Positions 56,190 through 64,000 of a stretch of DNA of 64,000 bases are shown here, piece by piece. Source of the stretch: Bacillus sp. RO2 (GTDB lineage: Bacteria > Bacillota > Bacilli > Bacillales > Bacillaceae_I); NCBI RefSeq assembly GCF_012911845.1, contig NZ_JAAXCU010000028.1, forward strand, positions 20,835 to 84,834, written 5' to 3'. The translations under genes were made by a program, and so were the position numbers. Position 1 is the first letter of the stretch; each line of letters starts with the position of its first letter. The notes under the pieces were generated by a model. It was not told the origin of the DNA and made no database searches. It worked only from the letters and a program-made list of their open reading frames with translations.

Positions 56190-57311
56190 TTGTATATTGA
56201 AGAATTGACGTTAAGACACTATCGAAATTATGAAAGCTTGCATGCCGTATTTGAAAATGGTGTGAATGTCATATTAGGAGAAAACGCACAAGGAAAGACA
56301 AATGTGATGGAATCTATCTATGTATTGGCAATGGCAAAATCACACAGGACGTCCAATGATAAAGATCTTATCAGATGGGACGAAGAGTATGGTAAAATAG
56401 AAGGCAGGATACATAAACGGAATGGAGAGTTGCCGCTGCAACTAGTCATAAGTAAAAAAGGGAAGAAAGCAAAGATCAATCATATTGAACAAACCAAATT
56501 AAGTCAGTATATCGGAAATATGAATATCGTCATGTTTGCACCTGAGGATCTAACCCTTGTAAAAGGTAGTCCTCAGGTAAGACGACGTTTTATAGATATG
56601 GAACTAGGACAAGTATCACCGCGGTATATGCATGACTTGTCGAGGTATCAAAAAGTACTTCAGCAGCGCAATCATTACTTGAAGCAGTTACAGACAAGAA
56701 AGCAAAAAGACGAAACCATGCTGTTTGTATTAACAGAGCAGCTTATCGAATTGGCTGCGAGCGTGACGGAAAAGAGGCAGGAATTCGTTCAATTGCTGCA
56801 AAGCTGGGCTCAGCCAATTCATAAAAGCATCAGCCGTGATTTGGAAGAATTGACTATTATCTACAAACCATCCATTGATTATGTATCAGAAACAACAAAC
56901 TTGTCGAAAATGATAGAAGCATATAACGAAAAGTTTGATAAAATAAAAGATAGAGAAATTGAAAGAGGCGTGACACTATTTGGTCCCCATCGTGATGACC
57001 TGCTCTTTCAAGTGAACGGAAAAGATGTCCAGACATTCGGATCACAAGGACAACAGCGCACGACAGCTCTGTCGCTGAAGCTTGCAGAAATAGACCTCAT
57101 TCACTCGGTAGTTGGGGAATATCCGATACTGCTCCTTGATGACGTATTGTCTGAGTTAGATGATTATAGACAGTCCCATCTCTTAAACACCATTCAGGGG
57201 AAAGTTCAAACCTTCGTGACAACAACGAGTGTGGATGGAATCGACCATCAAACCCTGAAACAAGCGGCTACATATGAGGTGGTCTCCGGTACGATCAAGA
57301 AACGAAATTGA
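56190..57311 (+). CDS. recF: DNA replication and repair protein RecF
   Basis: 373 residues from a TTG giving Met-Tyr-Ile-Glu-Glu-Leu. SMC-like ATPase: Walker A Gly-Glu-Asn-Ala-Gln-Gly-Lys-Thr-Asn (30-38), signature Ser-Gln-Gly-Gln-Gln-Arg (~288), Walker B Leu-Leu-Leu-Asp-Asp-Val. Loads RecA at gaps. Confidence 0.97.
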   Translation: MYIEELTLRHYRNYESLHAVFENGVNVILGENAQGKTNVMESIYVLAMAKSHRTSNDKDLIRWDEEYGKIEGRIHKRNGELPLQLVISKKGKKAKINHIEQTKLSQYIGNMNIVMFAPEDLTLVKGSPQVRRRFIDMELGQVSPRYMHDLSRYQKVLQQRNHYLKQLQTRKQKDETMLFVLTEQLIELAASVTEKRQEFVQLLQSWAQPIHKSISRDLEELTIIYKPSIDYVSETTNLSKMIEAYNEKFDKIKDREIERGVTLFGPHRDDLLFQVNGKDVQTFGSQGQQRTTALSLKLAEIDLIHSVVGEYPILLLDDVLSELDDYRQSHLLNTIQGKVQTFVTTTSVDGIDHQTLKQAATYEVVSGTIKKRN

Positions 57312-57322
57312 GGTGAAGGCTC

Positions 57323-57571
57323 ATGTATTTGCATATTGGAGAAGAAGTAATGGTGCGCGCTTCTAAAATTATTGCTATTTTAGACCGCAGGCTCCTGCAA
57401 TCTGACTGGAAGAGTACTCTCCCGGAAGTAGCAGACAAATCCATTAAAAATATCAGTAAACATGACATCAAATCAATCGTGATTACCGAGGAAAACATAT
57501 ACCTTTCTCCGTTAGCCTCAACAACCTTGAAAAAAAGAATGGATACCTCGATGGAGGAGTTCCTTTATTAG
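57323..57571 (+). CDS. remB: Extracellular matrix regulator RemB (YaaB, DUF370)
   Basis: 82 residues. DUF370 protein starting Met-Tyr-Leu-His-Ile-Gly. RemA/RemB proteins activate matrix genes in B. subtilis. GAGGTGAAGG before the ATG, 11 nt after recF. Confidence 0.92.
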   Translation: MYLHIGEEVMVRASKIIAILDRRLLQSDWKSTLPEVADKSIKNISKHDIKSIVITEENIYLSPLASTTLKKRMDTSMEEFLY

Positions 57572-57636
57572 AGAAACTGCCTGTTATAGGTGTGTTTGTT
57601 GCCCAAAAGGACAACCAGTCTATTGTGTAGAAATAA

Positions 57637-59586
<1,950 letters not shown>

Positions 59587-59664
59587 CTTAAGTATCCATA
59601 AAAAAGCGTGGTAGTACTATGCCGAGCCACTGAAAAATGAAAACTAAAGTTCTAATGGTTTCTA

Positions 59665-59792
59665 GCTGGTGATAGGAGCAAATGGCGAAGACTCCAGCGG
59701 GAGGGTAGCGACAATGTTGAGACCCCGCAGGCTTGCAGAGGAGGCTCAAGGTCGCCCCGCGAAAAGCGAAGCCATTTGCGGAAATCAACAGC
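59665..59792 (-). repeat. Intergenic palindromic repeat, copy R9 (inverted)
   Basis: Same element as R1-R8 but in the opposite orientation, on the other side of oriC. Terminal stem GCTGGTGAT / ATCAACAGC with one mismatch. It splits gyrB from gyrA (337 nt). Confidence 0.85.
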
Positions 59793-59922
59793 GGTTGTTA
59801 ACAAACACCAAGAATTTAGTGATAATTCAGTGGCGACGTGTCATGCTATCCTGTCTTTTACATAGAGAAGAGCGAAAGCGAATGTGGTCTTGAACTCACA
59901 TTTCGCAAGGAGGTTCGTTATT

Positions 59923-62415
59923 ATGTCTGAGAGGTCCTCAGTTAAAGAAATAAATATCAGTCAGGAAATGAGAACATCATTCCTGGACTATGCCATGAGT
60001 GTTATCGTATCCCGTGCCCTGCCAGATGTAAGGGACGGATTGAAACCTGTACACAGACGTATCTTGTACGCCATGAATGATTTAGGTATGACAGCTGATA
60101 AAGCTTATAAAAAGTCCGCCCGTATCGTAGGGGAAGTAATCGGGAAGTACCATCCACATGGTGACTCCGCGGTTTATGACACGATGGTACGTATGGCACA
60201 GGACTTTAACTTCCGTTATATGCTGATTGATGGCCACGGAAACTTCGGATCTGTCGATGGTGACGCAGCAGCTGCCATGCGTTATACCGAAGCAAGAATG
60301 TCGAAGATCTCCATGGAGATACTTCGCGATATCAATAAAGACACCATTGATTACCAAGATAACTATGATGGTTCCGAGAGAGAGCCGATTGTATTGCCAG
60401 CACGTTTTCCAAACCTGCTTGTAAACGGTGCTTCCGGTATCGCGGTTGGGATGGCAACCAATATCCCGCCTCACCAACTGGGAGAGATCATTGACGGAGT
60501 ACTTGCTGTAAGTAAGGACCCTGACATTACCATTCCCGAGTTAATGGAAATCATTCCTGGTCCAGACTTCCCGACAGCAGGTCAGATTCTGGGCAGAAGC
60601 GGAATCAGAAGAGCGTATGAAACGGGCCGCGGATCTATCACGGTTCGTGCTAAAGTGGAGATTGAAACAAAACCGAATGGCAGAGAAGTCATCCTTGTAC
60701 ATGAACTTCCTTACCAGGTGAATAAAGCAAAACTTATCGAAAAAATCGCGGACCTTGTTCGGGATAAGAAAATAGAAGGCATCTCTGACTTGCGCGATGA
60801 ATCAGACCGTAATGGTATGCGTATCGTCATGGAAGTCAAAAAAGATGCAAACGCTAATGTCCTTTTAAATAACTTATACAAACAGACGTCCCTTCAAACA
60901 AGCTTTGGTATCAACTTGCTTGCACTAGTTAACGGGGAACCGAAAGTATTGAACCTGAAACAATGTCTGTATTACTATCTAGAACATCAAAAAGTCGTAA
61001 TTAAGCGCCGTACGGCATTCGAACTGCGTAAAGCGGAAGCAAGAGCACACATCTTAGAAGGTCTGCGCATTGCCTTAGATCACTTAGATGCTGTAATCAC
61101 CTTGATCCGTAGTTCACAAACGGCTGATATTGCCCGTGAAGGGTTAATGACCGAATTCTCTCTATCTGAGAAACAAGCACAAGCTATTCTAGACATGCGT
61201 CTACAACGTCTAACCGGCTTAGAGCGCGAAAAGATAGAAGAAGAATACCAAGGGCTTATGCAGCTTATTGCTGAACTGAAAGCGATTCTTGCAGATGAAG
61301 AAAAAGTACTTGAAATTATCCGCGAAGAACTAACAGAAGTTAAAGACCGTTTCAACGACACACGTCGTACAGAGATAATGGTTGGCGGCTTTGAAAATAT
61401 TGAAGATGAGGATTTAATTCCACGTCAAAATGTCGTGATCACTCTTACGCATAATGGCTATATTAAGCGTCTGCCTCTTTCGACTTACCGCAGCCAACGA
61501 AGAGGAGGTCGTGGGATTCAAGGGATGGGAACCAATGAAAATGACTTTGTTGAACATCTATTGACCACATCCACACACGATACGCTATTATTCTTTACAA
61601 ACAAAGGGAAAGTGTACCGAGCAAAAGGTTACGAAATCCCAGAATTTAGCCGTACAGCAAAAGGAATTCCAATCATCAACTTGCTTGAGGTGGAAAAAGG
61701 AGAATGGGTCAACGCCATTATTCCGGTGGAAGACTTTGTAGATGACTGGTATTTATTCTTTACAACCAAGCATGGAATTTCCAAGCGATCTCCTCTATCT
61801 CAATTCGCCAACATCCGTAAGGGCGGTTTAATTGCTCTAGGATTACGCGAAAGCGATGAGTTAATCTCAGTAAAATTAACTGATGGAACGAAAGAGATGA
61901 TCATTGGAACGAAAAACGGAATGCTCATTCGCTTCCATGAAACGGACGTACGTTCCATGGGTAGAACGGCAACGGGAGTAAAAGGAATCTCCATTTCCGA
62001 AAATGATGAAGTGGTAGGAATGGAACTTCTTGATGAAGGCCTCGATGTACTAGTCGTGACCAAAAATGGTTACGGTAAACGTACTCCGGCCGAAGAGTAC
62101 CGTGTCCAAAGCCGAGGAGGAAAAGGGATTAAAACATGTAACATCACTGAGCGTAATGGTGAGCTAGTTTCTGTTAAAACCGTAACCACTGAAGAAGATC
62201 TAATGCTGATTACAGCAAGTGGCGTCTTGATTCGTATGTCTGTCGATGGAATCTCACAAATGGGTCGAAACACCCAAGGAGTGAAGCTGATTCGTCTTGC
62301 AGAGAACGAATTTGTGACGACAGTCGCAAGAGTGGATAAAGAAGACGAGCCAGAAGATGGTACGGAAGATACAGAAATGGAAGAAGGAAATTCCACAGAA
62401 GAGGTCGAAGAATAA
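59923..62415 (+). CDS. gyrA: DNA gyrase subunit A
   Basis: 830 residues from the ATG with AAGGAGG. Winged-helix domain with catalytic Tyr121 (Arg-Tyr-Thr-Glu-Ala) and quinolone-determining Ser82/Asp86 in the sensitive-type state. The GyrA box Gln-Arg-Arg-Gly-Gly-Arg-Gly opens the C-terminal pinwheel. Acidic tail. Confidence 0.98.
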   Translation: MSERSSVKEINISQEMRTSFLDYAMSVIVSRALPDVRDGLKPVHRRILYAMNDLGMTADKAYKKSARIVGEVIGKYHPHGDSAVYDTMVRMAQDFNFRYMLIDGHGNFGSVDGDAAAAMRYTEARMSKISMEILRDINKDTIDYQDNYDGSEREPIVLPARFPNLLVNGASGIAVGMATNIPPHQLGEIIDGVLAVSKDPDITIPELMEIIPGPDFPTAGQILGRSGIRRAYETGRGSITVRAKVEIETKPNGREVILVHELPYQVNKAKLIEKIADLVRDKKIEGISDLRDESDRNGMRIVMEVKKDANANVLLNNLYKQTSLQTSFGINLLALVNGEPKVLNLKQCLYYYLEHQKVVIKRRTAFELRKAEARAHILEGLRIALDHLDAVITLIRSSQTADIAREGLMTEFSLSEKQAQAILDMRLQRLTGLEREKIEEEYQGLMQLIAELKAILADEEKVLEIIREELTEVKDRFNDTRRTEIMVGGFENIEDEDLIPRQNVVITLTHNGYIKRLPLSTYRSQRRGGRGIQGMGTNENDFVEHLLTTSTHDTLLFFTNKGKVYRAKGYEIPEFSRTAKGIPIINLLEVEKGEWVNAIIPVEDFVDDWYLFFTTKHGISKRSPLSQFANIRKGGLIALGLRESDELISVKLTDGTKEMIIGTKNGMLIRFHETDVRSMGRTATGVKGISISENDEVVGMELLDEGLDVLVVTKNGYGKRTPAEEYRVQSRGGKGIKTCNITERNGELVSVKTVTTEEDLMLITASGVLIRMSVDGISQMGRNTQGVKLIRLAENEFVTTVARVDKEDEPEDGTEDTEMEEGNSTEEVEE

Positions 62416-62439
62416 GAAGAGTAAATGATCAACTCTAAG

Positions 62440-62469
62440 AGAGGAGCACTTTTATGTGTTCCTCTTTGT
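62440..62469 (+). terminator. Terminator of gyrA
   Basis: AGAGGAGCAC pairs with GTGTTCCTCT (one wobble), 6-nt loop, then TTGTTT. It ends 20 nt before the next start codon. Confidence 0.7.
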
Positions 62470-62488
62470 TTATAAGGAGAGAGCGTTC

Positions 62489-63559
62489 ATGTTAGTGAAA
62501 ACCGAACAGCTAGTGGAAGGATGTATTCTGGCACAAGAAATAAAGGCACTCACATCAAAACCAATTATGCCAAAGAGAACCGTTCTGACAAATCAACACA
62601 TTGAAATTTTAGAGTCTTTCTTGGTAGAAAAAGTCGAGATAGAAGCATTCCTCTCAAACGGACAACCCTTCAACCCTCAATTGTTAACCATGATTGAAGA
62701 TAAACCAAAAGAGGATTCCTTTTTACAGATGTACTTAAAAGCAACGCAATCTTACAAAAAAATGTACGAGGCATGGGGATCAGGTGCCCCAATTGATTAT
62801 AGTGCCGTCCGCAAGACAATTATCCCTTTAATTGAAAAATCCCTTCAATATCAAGAAGAAGTTTTTGCCCTCTACCATTACACAAACGAAGAAGACTATA
62901 TCTATCATCATTCTGTAGCAGTGGCCATCATTGCTTCTGCAATAGCGAAATCACTTGGCTATAAAAAGAAAGATATCATTCAAGTCGGCATAGCTGGCTT
63001 CTTAATGGATTGCGGCATGTCCCGCATCGATCAGAAAATCTTGAAAAATGTTGCGGCCCTAAGAAAAGAGGAATTTGCCCAAATAAAAGAACACCCTATC
63101 TTCAGCTATCAAATGGTAAGCAAACAACCAGTAATTCAGGATGAAATAAAGCTTGCTGTATTGCAGCATCATGAACGCTACGATAAAACCGGCTATCCTT
63201 TTGGACTCTCAGAAGACAAAATACACACCTATACAAAAATACTTGCAGTCGCAGACGTTTTTCATGCGATGACATCACCAAGGAAGTACCGAAGCAAACA
63301 ATCTCCATTTAAAGTGATTGAACAGCTGAAACATGAAACCTTTGGAAAATATGATCTTTCTATCGTTCAAGCTCTCACGTCAAATGTTTGCAGTTTCAGC
63401 ATAGGTGACAAGATAAAGCTTTCTAATAATAAAATTGCAGAGGTTGCCTTTATCGATCCCCGATATCCGTCTAGGCCAATGGTGAGAGAAATTGACTCCA
63501 ATCAATTCCTCACCTTAAATCAAGAATTAGACATTCATATAGAAGAAGTTTTAAAATAA
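62489..63559 (+). CDS. Degenerate HD-GYP domain protein
   Basis: 356 residues from the ATG after AAGGAGAGAG. The HD-GYP domain spans ~125-320, with His-His-Ser-Val-Ala, then Leu-Met-Asp-Cys-Gly-Met where active enzymes have Leu-His-Asp-Ile-Gly-Lys, Lys-Glu-His-Pro, and His-His-Glu-Arg-Tyr-Asp-Lys-Thr-Gly-Tyr-Pro. The metal-binding His of the HD pair is replaced by Met. It may be a receptor or have altered activity rather than a normal c-di-GMP phosphodiesterase. Confidence 0.85.
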   Translation: MLVKTEQLVEGCILAQEIKALTSKPIMPKRTVLTNQHIEILESFLVEKVEIEAFLSNGQPFNPQLLTMIEDKPKEDSFLQMYLKATQSYKKMYEAWGSGAPIDYSAVRKTIIPLIEKSLQYQEEVFALYHYTNEEDYIYHHSVAVAIIASAIAKSLGYKKKDIIQVGIAGFLMDCGMSRIDQKILKNVAALRKEEFAQIKEHPIFSYQMVSKQPVIQDEIKLAVLQHHERYDKTGYPFGLSEDKIHTYTKILAVADVFHAMTSPRKYRSKQSPFKVIEQLKHETFGKYDLSIVQALTSNVCSFSIGDKIKLSNNKIAEVAFIDPRYPSRPMVREIDSNQFLTLNQELDIHIEEVLK

Positions 63560-63583
63560 CTCCACTGCTATATGCCTCAACAA

Positions 63584-63618
63584 AAAACGAAGGAAATCTA
63601 TAAGGTTTCCTTCGTTTT
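63584..63618 (+). terminator. Terminator of the HD-GYP gene
   Basis: AAAACGAAGGAAA with TTTCCTTCGTTTT, 9-nt loop. Confidence 0.9.
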
Positions 63619-63660
63619 CTATGTTATAAACAAGAAAATAAAAATATATTAAAAAAGTAA

Positions 63661-63689
63661 TTGCATCCCTAATCGACCCGTGCTATAAT
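63661..63689 (+). promoter_or_regulatory. rRNA operon promoter P1
   Basis: TTGCAT, 17 nt, TATAAT. Confidence 0.8.
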
Positions 63690-63756
63690 CAATCAAGTCA
63701 GCAACGACAACGAGTTGCATCTTACATAACTATCGAAAAAAGATAATAAAAAGATG

Positions 63757-63785
63757 TTGACTTAAAATGAAATAAATGATATATT
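63757..63785 (+). promoter_or_regulatory. rRNA operon promoter P2
   Basis: TTGACT, 17 nt, TATATT, 96 bp after P1. A boxA-like antitermination sequence (TTCTTTGAAAACTAAACAA) follows near 63823. Confidence 0.8.
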
Positions 63786-63932
63786 AATGAAGTCGCTTTT
63801 GAAAGGCGGCAACATAAAAGAGTTCTTTGAAAACTAAACAAAACAACAGCGTCATAACGTCGGTTCTACGGAACACGACAAAATGATTTTAAGTAACACA
63901 AGCTAGCAAATTTTGAGCAAAAGCTCAGACTC

Positions 63933-64000
63933 TTTATTGGAGAGTTTGATCCTGGCTCAGGACGAACGCTGGCGGCGTGCCTAATACATGCAAGTCGAGC
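63933..64000 (+). rRNA. rrs: 16S ribosomal RNA, 5' end (cut by window edge)
   Basis: TTTATTGGAGAGTTTGATCC and the following universal 5' sequence. First 68 nt only; the first rRNA operon after gyrA, as in B. subtilis rrnO. Confidence 0.97.

Overview
The window is the replication-origin region of a low-GC Gram-positive bacterium of the family Bacillaceae. The gene order rpmH-dnaA-dnaN-yaaA-recF-remB-gyrB-gyrA-rRNA on the right, and rnpA-spoIIIJ-jag-mnmE-mnmG-rsmG-noc-soj-spo0J-yyaC on the left, is that of Bacillus subtilis. The sporulation genes (spoIIIJ, yyaC, spo0J), a trnY-like tRNA cluster (Lys-Glu-Asp-Phe) and purA-walRKHIJ-htrC-rlmH confirm an endospore-forming Bacillus relative. The sequence alone does not fix the species.

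Layout. 1-12.4 kb is accessory metabolism: the end of a penicillin acylase gene, DUF4385, GNAT, VOC and metallo-beta-lactamase-fold proteins, an exaC-type acetaldehyde dehydrogenase with its DUF779 partner behind a cre site, a MocR regulator with an AbgT transporter and an M20 amidohydrolase, and a nucleotidyltransferase. 12.77-17.45 kb is an AT-rich island wedged against the 3' end of rlmH. 17.4-26.8 kb carries rlmH, a CxxH/CxxC protein, htrC, the WalRK two-component operon and an M23 endopeptidase. 27.2-38 kb carries a 52-bp tandem repeat, tRNAs, purA, the replicative helicase, rplI, gdpP, yybS, rpsR-ssb-rpsF and ychF. 38-52.3 kb carries yyzM, mscS, yyaD, yyaC, DUF554, parB/parA/noc, rsmG, mnmG/mnmE, jag/spoIIIJ, rnpA and rpmH. 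52.5-54.7 kb is a bipartite oriC around dnaA. The rest runs through dnaN, recF and gyrase to a degenerate HD-GYP gene and the start of a 16S rRNA gene with two tandem promoters.

Most interesting structures. (1) The island is bounded by an 18-bp direct repeat that re-encodes the last five codons and stop of rlmH (Glu-Pro-Tyr-His-Lys-stop). The two copies differ only at synonymous positions. This is the site used by staphylococcal SCC elements, but no ccr recombinase is present. The cargo looks like defence: a RES-domain protein, a GIY-YIG nuclease, a uracil-DNA-glycosylase-like protein, a membrane protein, and remnants of DUF262 and HNH nuclease genes. (2) Two intergenic arrays repeat a 6-8 bp core with helical phasing, TGNCCRAA every 21 bp and TGGATA every 20/21 bp, separated by unrelated spacers. 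(3) Nine copies of a ~125-130 bp intergenic palindromic element have terminal stems that covary, and they are oriented consistently with respect to oriC. Two parS sites, a degenerate parS before noc, and DnaA-box clusters at rlmH and mnmE complete the origin-proximal regulatory landscape.
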